Source of the DNA: a virus
IMG/VR virus record: IMGVR_UViG_3300021403_000027
Span: 1 to 39,864 of that record
Direction: 5' to 3' (one strand)
DNA: 39,864 nt
A program made the translations under genes and the position numbers. The notes below the pieces were generated by a model. It worked only from the letters and a program-made list of their open reading frames with translations, was not told the origin of the DNA and ran no database searches. This document shows, one piece after another, positions 7,162 through 13,805 of this stretch. The stretch's first letter is position 1, and each line of letters starts with the position of its first letter.

Positions 7162-7190
7162 TTACGCTAAAATGCAACACTTGCTATATT
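7162..7190 (+). promoter_or_regulatory. Early promoter 2 with operator dyad
   Basis: TTACGC (7162-7167), 17-base spacer, TATATT (7185-7190) with upstream TGC. The spacer contains TGCAACACTTGCT (7173-7185), in which GCAA and TTGC form a perfect inverted repeat around CAC. It is nearly the same sequence as early promoter 1, so it should respond to the same repressor. It drives the genes from 7251 onward. Confidence 0.75.
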
Positions 7191-7250
7191 AGAGTTATCA
7201 AAGCAAGCAACGTGTGAGCGATGACAAACGACAAAAAAGGAAGTGGAAAA

Positions 7251-7388
7251 ATGGAAACTACAATTGAAACTAAAGAAGAAAGACTAGCAAAAGCTAAGGT
7301 GATGTACGAGATGTCAAAGAAAATGGGGCTGGATCTAGCGTTACCGGCGATACAAAAATTGATAGCTCAGATAGAGTCAGAGGAATAA
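7251..7388 (+). CDS. Small early protein, 45 residues
   Basis: METTIETKEERLAKAKVMYE onward, mostly helical and charged, ending in LIAQIESEE. AAGGAAG precedes the start. It is the first gene after early promoter 2. No family recognised. Confidence 0.6.
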   Translation: METTIETKEERLAKAKVMYEMSKKMGLDLALPAIQKLIAQIESEE

Positions 7389-7395
7389 AAAAGAT

Positions 7396-7409
7396 GGGGC
7401 GAAAGCCCC
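7396..7409 (+). promoter_or_regulatory. GNRA-tetraloop hairpin before early gene 5
   Basis: GGGGC-GAAA-GCCCC followed by TTTAAAATAGGAAG. Same stem as at 6511-6524 with a different GNRA loop and again just upstream of a Shine-Dalgarno (gene start 7430). The conservation of stem and placement suggests a functional RNA element in both early transcripts. Confidence 0.6.
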
Positions 7410-7429
7410 TTTAAAATAGGAAGAAGAAG

Positions 7430-7642
7430 ATGAAATTATCATATGAAGAGTGCTCAGCGATCAATGCAAAACTTGAAGGAATGTTTGAGCTGCGTGATCT
7501 GATGATGAAAGTCCGAAGAGAGACAATTGACATTGAAAAAAATAGTGCGTTAACGGAAGCTATAAATTTATCTTTCGAACTGACTAGAAATTATTTGGAT
7601 GAATTAACTTTTTTAAGAACAGGGGTAAAAAATGTTATATGA
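7430..7642 (+). CDS. Hypothetical helical protein
   Basis: 70 residues, almost entirely helical (YEECSAINAKLEGMFELRDL and SFELTRNYLDELTFL). AGGAAGAAG precedes the start. It overlaps the next gene by 11 bases. It lies upstream of the recombination genes; function unknown. Confidence 0.7.
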   Translation: MKLSYEECSAINAKLEGMFELRDLMMKVRRETIDIEKNSALTEAINLSFELTRNYLDELTFLRTGVKNVI

Positions 7643-7934
7643 ACACTATCTAGACGAACAGTGGGAAGCACAAAGAGGAAGTGAAGAAATACAGACGAGA
7701 GATTTCTTTGAATTTGCGATAGAAAGCAGAAGAGAAAGAGCGCTAGAATTGATTGAGGGAATAGCAGGGACGCAAATACCACACCAATTTTTACAAATCT
7801 TATCTTCTGCGTACTCGATTGATTGTGAGCATGCTATCAAACTAGCATATGATTTAAATTTAGAGCAACTCGATTTTTTAGCGATCGATGGGGATATTAA
7901 GGGTTTTGAAAAAGAATATTTAAACCAAAATTAG
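7632..7934 (+). CDS. Hypothetical acidic protein
   Basis: 100 residues, acidic and helical, with RDFFEFAIESRRERALELIE then a hydrophobic helix pair toward the C-terminus (ILSSAYSIDCEHAIKLAYDL). It is translated from within the end of the preceding gene and stops eight bases before the annealing-protein gene, so it belongs to the recombination operon. I do not recognise it. Confidence 0.7.
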   Translation: MLYEHYLDEQWEAQRGSEEIQTRDFFEFAIESRRERALELIEGIAGTQIPHQFLQILSSAYSIDCEHAIKLAYDLNLEQLDFLAIDGDIKGFEKEYLNQN

Positions 7935-7942
7935 GAAAAAAA

Positions 7943-8725
7943 ATGAACAAAGTACAAGAAATTACAGAATTTAAAGCGGCGCAAAATGATTACTCCCTTG
8001 TCGAGAGGGTTGTGATGCAAGGAGATTTGTCACAGTTAAGCGCAGAACAACGAGTGATGTATTATAGAAAAGTGTGTGAGAGTACGGGGTTAAACCCGTA
8101 CACAAGGCCATTTGACTACATACAGCTTAACGGAAAGCTGACTTTATACGCTAAAAAAGATGCAACGGATCAACTACGTAAAGTTAACGGAATCTCTATT
8201 GACAAGGTCGAGTCTAAAATTGTCGATGAGCTATGTATCGTAACAGCAAGAGCCAGCACAAAAGACGGCCGCACAGATGAATCCACCGGCGTTGTTGTCA
8301 TTGGCAACCTCAGAGGGGATGCAAAAGCAAACGCTTTGATGAAAGCTGAAAGCAAAGCAAAACGTCGTGTAACATTGAGTATTAGTGGGATGGGATGGAC
8401 AGACGAAACAGAGATTGAGACAATCCCGGGGGCAAAAAAACAAGATGTTTGCATGGAAACGGGAGAAATAAAAAGCATAACAAAGCAAAAAGCGGATGAG
8501 CTGACGGCTATAGTCTCTACTTGCTTGCCTGATTTTATAGAAAAATTTTACAAAACATTGAATGCTCATCAAATACAATCGATTGAGACTATGCCGGTCG
8601 AGATGTATGAGCGTGCGAAATTTTCAGCTGTGGCAGCTGCTGCGGAAGCTCAAAAACAGAAGATGAAGACGGAAGAATATGCGCTTGAAATGAGTGCTCT
8701 GGAGGCTGAAAATGATAACGGCTAG
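7943..8725 (+). CDS. Putative single-strand annealing recombinase (RecT/Red-beta-like)
   Basis: 260 residues. It contains LSAEQRVMYYRKVCESTGLNP, TRPFDYIQLNGKLTLYAKKD, ATDQLRK, a GRTDESTGVVVIGNLRGD strand pair, and the basic block ANALMKAESKAKRRVTLSISG. I recall this series from a common phage family annotated as RecT-like annealing proteins. A lambda-exonuclease-like gene lies 370 bases downstream, the usual partner for generating single-stranded ends. The pair would recombine or circularise phage DNA. The exact superfamily (RecT, Erf or Rad52-like) cannot be settled by eye. Confidence 0.72.
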   Translation: MNKVQEITEFKAAQNDYSLVERVVMQGDLSQLSAEQRVMYYRKVCESTGLNPYTRPFDYIQLNGKLTLYAKKDATDQLRKVNGISIDKVESKIVDELCIVTARASTKDGRTDESTGVVVIGNLRGDAKANALMKAESKAKRRVTLSISGMGWTDETEIETIPGAKKQDVCMETGEIKSITKQKADELTAIVSTCLPDFIEKFYKTLNAHQIQSIETMPVEMYERAKFSAVAAAAEAQKQKMKTEEYALEMSALEAENDNG

Positions 8726-8876
8726 CGACATAATCAACGATACGATTGATAGGTGCGGTGAGTATTTAGAAATGGTTGATGATCCCTCGGCATTTGTTGC
8801 CGAGGTTTTAGCTAAAAGAATACTACAGCTTGAAGAAAGAATTGCATATTTGGAGGCTATAAATGGTGATAGATAA
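8712..8876 (+). CDS. Small hypothetical protein
   Basis: 54 residues from ATG 8712 (MITASDIINDTIDRC), which has a GGAGGCTG ribosome-binding site inside the end of the annealing-protein gene. It ends with a coiled-coil-like helix RILQLEERIAYLEAI. Overlaps both neighbours, so translation is coupled. Function unknown; position between annealing protein and exonuclease suggests a recombination accessory. Confidence 0.65.
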   Translation: MITASDIINDTIDRCGEYLEMVDDPSAFVAEVLAKRILQLEERIAYLEAINGDR

Positions 8877-9108
8877 ATTAACAATATTTGTAAGAAACTT
8901 ATCGATTGAGCAGCGTAAAGAGGTTGAAATTAATGAGATACTTCGGGAGATATTTGATCTTCAAGTTGAGTACAAAGCTGCAATTATTCTGTGTGAAAAA
9001 TATAGTGTTGGGCACGAATTGTTAAATAGCATTCGTAAGGAGATGGATGCTTGGAGGGTGAAGTTATGCAAAATTTTAGAGGGAATCGTTAAAAATGACA
9101 CAGACTGA
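8863..9108 (+). CDS. Hypothetical helical protein
   Basis: 81 residues, helical throughout, opening MVIDKLTIFVRNLSIEQR and ending KILEGIVKNDTD. It starts after GGAGGCTATAA within the previous gene and overlaps the exonuclease start by 14 bases. No recognisable motif. Confidence 0.65.
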   Translation: MVIDKLTIFVRNLSIEQRKEVEINEILREIFDLQVEYKAAIILCEKYSVGHELLNSIRKEMDAWRVKLCKILEGIVKNDTD

Positions 9109-9655
9109 AGAAATTAACATAGAACAAGGGTCCGAGGAGTGGCTAGAGCTGCGTCGTACAAAAATTACATCGACAGATGCAGGCACAATTTTGGGAGTAA
9201 ATCCATGGAAAAGTTTAAAAAAACTTAGAGAAGAAAAGTTTGGGGTACGAGACGATTACAAAAATGCGGCGATGCAAAGAGGTCATGATTTAGAACCGGT
9301 GGCACGCAAACTTTACGAAGATTTATACACAGTAAAATTGAAACCGAAAGTTTTTGTGCGTGATTTTGCGATGGCATCTGTTGACGGAATTTGTGATAAA
9401 AATGAACATTTGATCGAAATCAAGTGCCCAACAGAAAAAAATATTGGCAAATCTTTATCGCGTGAGATTCCTGATTATTATTTTGCACAAATGCAGCATC
9501 AACTTTATGTGCTGGGTTTAGATATCATGTATTATTGCGTGTATGATGGGTTTTTTGGGCATCGAAAAGAAGTTCAAAGGGATGAAAAATACATAGAGAA
9601 CATGGTCAAAAAAGAGAGGGAATTTTACGATTCACTTTTTTGTGTAGCTGATTAA
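9095..9655 (+). CDS. YqaJ/lambda-type viral exonuclease
   Basis: 186 residues of the YqaJ viral recombinase family: QGSEEWLELRRTKITSTDAG (the family's N-terminal signature), then ILGVNPWKS, RGHDLEPVARKLYE, and the PD-(D/E)xK core SVDGICDKNEHLIEIKCP, then YFAQMQHQLYVLG. It should digest 5' strands of double-stranded DNA to give 3' single strands for the annealing protein at 7943-8725. Length is a little short of usual (about 200) but all catalytic blocks are present. A terminator hairpin follows. Confidence 0.92.
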   Translation: MTQTEEINIEQGSEEWLELRRTKITSTDAGTILGVNPWKSLKKLREEKFGVRDDYKNAAMQRGHDLEPVARKLYEDLYTVKLKPKVFVRDFAMASVDGICDKNEHLIEIKCPTEKNIGKSLSREIPDYYFAQMQHQLYVLGLDIMYYCVYDGFFGHRKEVQRDEKYIENMVKKEREFYDSLFCVAD

Positions 9656-9690
9656 AATGCCGAAGCGTATCATTGTGAATATAAAAGTAA

Positions 9691-9714
9691 AAAGCCCCCG
9701 AATGTGGGGGCTTT
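9691..9714 (+). terminator. Intrinsic terminator after recombination genes
   Basis: AAAGCCCCC-GAATGT-GGGGGCTTT: a nine-pair stem whose flanking A and T runs allow function on either strand. It lies 36 bases after the exonuclease stop and separates the recombination unit from the replication unit. Confidence 0.75.
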
Positions 9715-9965
9715 AGCTTGCTATATCTTGCTCTCCCTACCAAAGTTGCGCAAGATAAACTGAACAGGGTATTTAGAGTTGATAGCTGAATCATACAAAA
9801 AAAACGGCTAACAATCAACTTAAATCTACTAGTTAAGAGGTTTTTTACAACCGCTAACTTAATAGCTTTAAGATAAATATAACATAGCAGAAAGTCCCAA
9901 TTTCATGCTAGCCCTTTTTAAGCTTTGGTGAAAGAAAAGTCAAAGATTTAAGGAGGACACGTCTA
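9715..9965. other. Intergenic region before replication genes, possible origin
   Basis: About 250 AT-rich bases with no gene. It contains imperfect inverted repeats: GTTGAT near 9778 with ATCAAC near 9813, and CTACTAGTTAAG near 9826 with CTTAATAG near 9857. A good ribosome-binding site (AAGGAGG) lies before the gene at 9966. The position just upstream of two plasmid-type replication proteins makes an origin possible, but I found no clear iterons. Confidence 0.3.
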
Positions 9966-10259
9966 ATGTCAAATAATCAATACGAAAATCAAGCTACTTT
10001 TGAACGTTGCCCCCATGACCGGGAAAATCCCTATATGATGGTTAGTAAGTATATTTTCTACGCCACTCTTTTGTCTCTGCAATGTAGATATATATTGATG
10101 CATCTATCAAATCTAAATCTTAAATCAAATATCTGTAAAAAAGAAATTTCTTTAATCTTAAATATCCCTTTGGGAGAAGTGGAATTATCTTTAACACAAC
10201 TCCAATCCGGTGGTTGGCTGACTGAAAAACAGGCAGAATTTCTTTTTGGGGGTGAATAA
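9966..10259 (+). CDS. Replication-associated HTH protein, short form
   Basis: 97 residues. PHDRENPYMMVSKYIFYATL resembles the HDRENPY(V/M)M(V/I)S opening of plasmid and phage replication or DnaD-like helix-turn-helix proteins as I recall them. A helical region follows with KKEISLILNIPLGEVELSLT, a winged-helix pattern, and QSGGWLTEKQ. Those relatives are usually longer, so this may be a shortened version that acts with the next gene. AAGGAGG ribosome-binding site; the stop directly abuts the next ATG. Confidence 0.6.
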   Translation: MSNNQYENQATFERCPHDRENPYMMVSKYIFYATLLSLQCRYILMHLSNLNLKSNICKKEISLILNIPLGEVELSLTQLQSGGWLTEKQAEFLFGGE

Positions 10260-11258
10260 ATGTCACAATCTCATTCATTTTGTGTGGAAGATGCTAAACT
10301 TTACGGGGTTGAATGCGCTATACTCATTAACCACTTCCGTTTTTGGGTAAATCAAAATAGAGCATGTAAGCGTAATTTTTTTGATGGTAGAACGTGGATG
10401 TTTCAATCACAAGCTGAAATAGCTGCAATATATCCTTATTGGTCACAAGATACCGTCCAACGTATTATAAAAAAATTGATTGATTTTGATGTGATCGTTA
10501 AAGGCAATTACAATAAAACTGCGTACGATAGGACAGCATGGTATGCCTTCAAAAATGAAGAAATTCCTAACATTACGCGGAATCGCGGAATCGGATCCGA
10601 AGACCAGCGGAATGGTCTCCGCGACATCGCATCACCTATACCAGATACTAACAAAGATACTAAAAAAGATCTTCCTCCTCTAACTCCTCCAAAGGAAAAT
10701 TTTGAAAAGCCACAAAAAGAAGAGGAAGAAGAAGATTTTTCATTTCTTTCTAAATATAATTTTAGCGATCATGAGCTTAGACAGCTGGTTCCATTTTCTA
10801 CGGATCAAATTCAGCGAGCACTAAAAGTTGCCTCGTTGCAGAAAGTGACAAAATCCTTTTTCGGCCTTCTGCTAAACATATTGAGGAACCCCGAAAAATG
10901 GCCTGATCCTGCTCATCTATCAAAGGCAGAGGAGTCTAAAAAGCATGAAAGTAAATCCAAATTTGATTATGCTCCGCTTAATCGATCTTATTGGAATCAA
11001 ATTTTGAAAGCAGTCACTCAGGCGATGATCAAAAGTTTCGGGGTCGTCAATGCAGCTAAGGGATGGCATGAAAGGGGCCTTATAGAGTGCGGATCTTATC
11101 TAGAAACTCGAAGTGGCGAGAAAATCTACATGAAAGACGCTTCATTTTTAAATCAAGTTGAAAACTTTCTTAGGAAAAACGATATCGAGCTTGACTCGCT
11201 GTATAAATTTATCTCAGCCTGTAGAAATGATCTTGACAAACAATTAAACAATGTGTAA
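10260..11258 (+). CDS. Putative replication initiation/replisome-organiser protein
   Basis: 332 residues. The N-terminal domain (HSFCVEDAKLYGVECAILIN, HFRFWVNQNRACKRNFFDGR, TWMFQSQAEIAAIYPYWSQD, then the recognition helix region TVQRIIKKLIDF and GNYNKTAYDRTAWYA) is a winged helix of a kind common in phage and plasmid replication proteins. A Pro/Glu-rich linker at about 135-165 (EEEEEDFSF) separates a helical C-terminal domain that may recruit host helicase. No DnaB or DnaC is encoded, so host replication machinery would be needed. Ribosome-binding site GGGGGTG. Confidence 0.7.
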   Translation: MSQSHSFCVEDAKLYGVECAILINHFRFWVNQNRACKRNFFDGRTWMFQSQAEIAAIYPYWSQDTVQRIIKKLIDFDVIVKGNYNKTAYDRTAWYAFKNEEIPNITRNRGIGSEDQRNGLRDIASPIPDTNKDTKKDLPPLTPPKENFEKPQKEEEEEDFSFLSKYNFSDHELRQLVPFSTDQIQRALKVASLQKVTKSFFGLLLNILRNPEKWPDPAHLSKAEESKKHESKSKFDYAPLNRSYWNQILKAVTQAMIKSFGVVNAAKGWHERGLIECGSYLETRSGEKIYMKDASFLNQVENFLRKNDIELDSLYKFISACRNDLDKQLNNV

Positions 11259-11264
11259 AATAAA

Positions 11265-11504
11265 ATGAAACAAATTGAAATTAAACCCAAAAACTTGTTG
11301 AGAGATGTTGCGGATTATGTTGTGTCTGTTTATTATAGCTACATAAAAATTGGAGAGAGTCCTATCTTTTTGGCGTATATACACACGTTGATCGATTTAG
11401 CGATTGACTGCGCACAAAGCCCGTCATTGTCAAAAGTAAGAAAAATAAAAAGAATGGTATACAATGGACTGCATCACAATCATCGTACCGATCACGCTTG
11501 TTAG
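11265..11504 (+). CDS. Hypothetical small protein
   Basis: 79 residues, helical, slightly basic, with VADYVVSVYYSYIKIGESPI in the middle and a basic C-terminus KVRKIKRMVYNGLHHNH. It starts six bases after the replication gene without a clear ribosome-binding site and overlaps the RusA-like gene by 41 bases. No family recognised. Confidence 0.55.
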   Translation: MKQIEIKPKNLLRDVADYVVSVYYSYIKIGESPIFLAYIHTLIDLAIDCAQSPSLSKVRKIKRMVYNGLHHNHRTDHAC

Positions 11505-11871
11505 CGAGTCTAACAAGTCTGAGCATTGGTCGGCTGGAGCAAAGCGTCACAAGGCCCAAAAAATGGCCGTCACGGCGTTTTTGAGACATGAGCTTGAGGA
11601 AGTCCCAATGCCATGTGAAATAACGCTTGTGAGGCATTCTATGCGTTTTTACGACGATTCTAATCTTGTGTCAGCATTTAAATATGTACAAGATGCTGTT
11701 AGTGAGTTCGCGATACCGGAAAAGGCGATAGATAAATATGGGAAGCCACTGGCAGGAAGAGCGGATAATGATCCTAGGATCAAATGGCAATACAGGCAGG
11801 AAAAGTACGATGGCCATTGCATATCGATCGAAATCAAGCCTCTTTTATCTCGAATAGGGAGTCATCAGTGA
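11464..11871 (+). CDS. RusA-like Holliday-junction resolvase candidate
   Basis: 135 residues. An N-terminal strand IIVPITLVSESNKSEHW is followed by a helix, a strand with CEITLVRHSMRFYDDSNLVS, a helix (AFKYVQDAVSE), and ADNDPRIKWQYRQEK before a final strand. RusA-family nucleases have this order, with Asp residues in a DxDN-type motif before a K..DAL helix; DDSN and RADND are the candidate acidic sites. It would cut branched recombination or replication intermediates. Motif match is partial. Its 3' end overlaps the antisense gene 11834-12100 by 38 bases. Confidence 0.5.
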   Translation: MDCITIIVPITLVSESNKSEHWSAGAKRHKAQKMAVTAFLRHELEEVPMPCEITLVRHSMRFYDDSNLVSAFKYVQDAVSEFAIPEKAIDKYGKPLAGRADNDPRIKWQYRQEKYDGHCISIEIKPLLSRIGSHQ

Positions 11872-12100
11872 TGTACTCAAATTCTGCTTTCTTCGGGGGG
11901 TCGATGATCAATTTCAAAGCTTCAATCTCATCTTCTAGTATTTTATTCTTCTTCTTCAATTCTGAAACTTCCGCAAAGAGTTTTTTGCGTACTTTTCCGG
12001 CAGATTCTGCAATTTCTTCGACTTTTTTCTTAAGTGCATTGAATTCAATTTCTGACTTTGATAGATTGTCAATATTTAGATCAAACTGTGTATCGCTCAT
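11834..12100 (-). CDS. Coiled-coil protein on the opposite strand
   Basis: 88 residues: MSDTQFDLNIDNLSKSEIEF, then a charged heptad-like coiled coil (about residues 20-65) and an acidic tail. ACGAGGTTACAC gives a proper ribosome-binding site. The plus-strand frame opposite is low-complexity Ser/Phe, as expected for the complement of a Lys/Glu coiled coil, so the minus frame is the real one. It is the only minus-strand gene inside the early operon and would be transcribed against it. Confidence 0.65.
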   Translation of the reverse strand: MSDTQFDLNIDNLSKSEIEFNALKKKVEEIAESAGKVRKKLFAEVSELKKKNKILEDEIEALKLIIDPPKKAEFEYITDDSLFEIKEA

Positions 12101-12141
12101 GTGTAACCTCGTACCACCAATCTATCATAAAAAGGGATAAA

Positions 12142-12381
12142 ATGCAAAACCAAATGAAGAAAGATGATTTATTAGACATAGAAGAGGCGTCGATTAAGTT
12201 ATTAGATTGCATTAAAAGCATATTCGAAGACTCTACGCCTCCTTTGTTTTTATCTGCCCTGAATTTGACGGTTTACACACTTCTAAAAGAGTTTCAAAGA
12301 GGCACTAAAGTCGATCTTTTGGATACTCACATAAACTGTCTGCGTGCTTTTGAAAACGCTAAAAAAAAGGTCCAAGAATGA
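12142..12381 (+). CDS. Small helical early protein, paralogue family A
   Basis: 79 residues from ATG 12142 (preceded by AAAGGG). The core SIKLLDCIKSIFEDSTPPLF, LSALNLTVYTLLKEF and HINCLRAFENAKKK matches the pattern of the protein at 13390-13650 (IRVILNIFEGNEKLICLNAI, then IVLEECED and EHFCKALIEVHK). The two look like diverged copies. It overlaps the next gene by ATGA. Function unknown. Confidence 0.65.
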   Translation: MQNQMKKDDLLDIEEASIKLLDCIKSIFEDSTPPLFLSALNLTVYTLLKEFQRGTKVDLLDTHINCLRAFENAKKKVQE

Positions 12382-12536
12382 AAGACCTAAAATTATACTT
12401 ATTTAAACGGATGATGCAAGATAACCCTGAAATTTTCATGAAATCACTAGAAGAAATCGAAACTAAGATGATTGAAATGCAGAAAGAAATTGACGATTTA
12501 AATAAAAAAATAAAGTTTCCTTTAACAAGTAGATAG
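12378..12536 (+). CDS. Short coiled-coil protein
   Basis: 52 residues, MKDLKLYLFKRMMQDNPEIF then a coiled coil (EEIETKMIEMQKEIDDLNKK). The start is coupled to the previous stop through ATGA, and the ParB-like gene starts three bases after its stop. No family recognised. Confidence 0.6.
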   Translation: MKDLKLYLFKRMMQDNPEIFMKSLEEIETKMIEMQKEIDDLNKKIKFPLTSR

Positions 12537-12539
12537 AAA

Positions 12540-12998
12540 ATGAAGTGGACAATTTGCGAAGTTGAAATCAAAAGCATCAAACCTAATCCAAGAAATCCTA
12601 GGCAAATTAGCACTCGGCAATCGCAACTGCTAAGTAATCTCATGGATAAATATGGTTTGATTGATAAGCCGATACTTAATCTTGATATGACATTGATAGG
12701 TGGCCATCAACGCATACGCATCCTAAAAAAAAAGAGGATTAAAAAAGTAGAATGCTGGATTGCAGAAAGGCAGCTTGAACAACATGAGCTAGATGAATTG
12801 TGCATAGGGTTGAATAAGAACCAAGGCGAATTTGATTATGACATTCTCGCGAACAATTATGAAATTACGGACTTAATGACCTGGGGATTTGACGAAAAAG
12901 AGTTGTTGGATATATGCGACAGTCAAGAGGCTGAGGAAGAAGAAGAGAAGTCTAAAAAACAAAAAGAATGTCCCCATTGTGGCAAATCTTTAAAATAG
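12540..12998 (+). CDS. ParB/Srx-like domain protein with C-terminal zinc ribbon
   Basis: 152 residues. The ParB-like N-terminal domain shows IKSIKPNPRNPRQIS, LMDKYGLIDKPILNLDMTLI, GGHQRIRIL (the GxxR box), then ELDELCIGLNKNQGEFDYD. A Glu-rich linker leads to CPHCGKSLK, half of a zinc ribbon. Such stand-alone ParB-like phage proteins may bind or nick DNA; there is no ParA partner here, so plasmid-style partition is unlikely. It lies in the early operon after the replication genes. Confidence 0.85.
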   Translation: MKWTICEVEIKSIKPNPRNPRQISTRQSQLLSNLMDKYGLIDKPILNLDMTLIGGHQRIRILKKKRIKKVECWIAERQLEQHELDELCIGLNKNQGEFDYDILANNYEITDLMTWGFDEKELLDICDSQEAEEEEEKSKKQKECPHCGKSLK

Positions 12999-13008
12999 CA
13001 GGGAAAAA

Positions 13009-13299
13009 ATGACAGAAAAAGAAATAGAAAACGAAATATCATCTTTACAGTATGAACAAACTAGGAAAATGCCAAAAAATGCAAGTAACAATATACTCTT
13101 ATGTCTATTTTTGTACTCGATATTTTTTGCTTGCCATGGGATAGCTTTATATGGGGCATCTCCTATCATAAATAGAGCTGTCAATGGTCAAGGGTGCGCC
13201 TGGAAATGTAACTCCTGCCAGCAGCGCATTTGGCAGGACAGTTGCCGTAAAGACTGGAGGGGTGATTATTATTGTCCGCGATGCGGAGCTAAAAAATGA
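13009..13299 (+). CDS. Membrane-anchored zinc-ribbon protein
   Basis: 96 residues. A helical N-terminus is followed by a transmembrane segment (ILLCLFLYSIFFACHGIALY, about residues 29-48), then a four-cysteine ribbon, C-x2-C in KCNSCQQRIW and C-x2-C in YYCPRCGAKK. The zinc ribbon would face one side of the inner membrane. Its stop overlaps the following signal-peptide ORF by ATGA. No known family. Confidence 0.7.
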   Translation: MTEKEIENEISSLQYEQTRKMPKNASNNILLCLFLYSIFFACHGIALYGASPIINRAVNGQGCAWKCNSCQQRIWQDSCRKDWRGDYYCPRCGAKK

Positions 13300-13439
13300 A
13301 ATTTATTATTAAATCAGCCATTTTACTGTGTGCGATAGGTGCATCAGTACCCGAAAATAATTACCCTTTAGAAAATCCAAAAGGTATGAATGGAACAACA
13401 GAACCAATCGAATCCACAAATGAGGTACAACAATCCTGA
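13296..13439 (+). CDS. Short exported peptide
   Basis: 47 residues: MKFIIKSAILLCAIGASVPE looks like a signal peptide with a possible cleavage after GAS; a polar tail of about 30 residues follows. It is coupled to the preceding gene by ATGA and overlaps the next gene by 50 bases in another frame, so one of the two could be spurious. Confidence 0.45.
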   Translation: MKFIIKSAILLCAIGASVPENNYPLENPKGMNGTTEPIESTNEVQQS

Positions 13440-13650
13440 CGATGCTCAAGATATTTTTGAGATGTCTAAAGAGCTAATAAGGGTCATTTTAAATATATTC
13501 GAGGGAAACGAAAAACTTATTTGCTTAAACGCTATTACTAACAGCATTTGCATAGTACTTGAAGAGTGCGAAGACAATAGGGAAGATCAATTGCAATTGA
13601 TCGAACATTTTTGCAAAGCTTTGATAGAGGTACACAAGAGGGACACATGA
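13390..13650 (+). CDS. Small helical early protein, paralogue family A
   Basis: 86 residues, MEQQNQSNPQMRYNNPDDAQ then helices with ELIRVILNIFEGNEKLICLN and EHFCKALIEVHKRDT. The arrangement matches the protein at 12142-12381, which suggests duplication inside the early operon. AAAAGG precedes the start. It overlaps the next gene through ATGA. Confidence 0.65.
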   Translation: MEQQNQSNPQMRYNNPDDAQDIFEMSKELIRVILNIFEGNEKLICLNAITNSICIVLEECEDNREDQLQLIEHFCKALIEVHKRDT

Positions 13651-13805
13651 AAATTGATCTTAATGAGGAAGAAATCGAGTGGATAAAAAGAATTTGCAGG
13701 CGTGCAATAGAATTTGAGGAAATGGGAATTAATCCATCACAGATTACGGATGCAGAAAAATGCAGAAAACTTTTAGATAAGTTGGAGAACAAAAGTGAAA
13801 ATTAA
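13647..13805 (+). CDS. Small acidic helical protein
   Basis: 52 residues from the ATG in the ATGA overlap: MKIDLNEEEIEWIKRICRRA, then AEKCRKLLDKLENKSEN. This looks like a compact two- or three-helix protein. Overlaps the next gene by 11 bases. Unknown function. Confidence 0.65.
   Translation: MKIDLNEEEIEWIKRICRRAIEFEEMGINPSQITDAEKCRKLLDKLENKSEN

Noticed and set aside
11784-12140. Plus-strand 118-codon frame opposite the coiled-coil gene
   Set aside because: It is Ser/Phe-rich low complexity, the expected complement of a Lys/Glu coiled coil, has no good ribosome-binding site and overlaps the RusA-like gene in another frame.
12540-12998. Plasmid partition system
   Set aside because: Only a ParB-like protein is present; there is no ParA-type ATPase or centromere-like repeats nearby, so a phage-plasmid claim is not supported.
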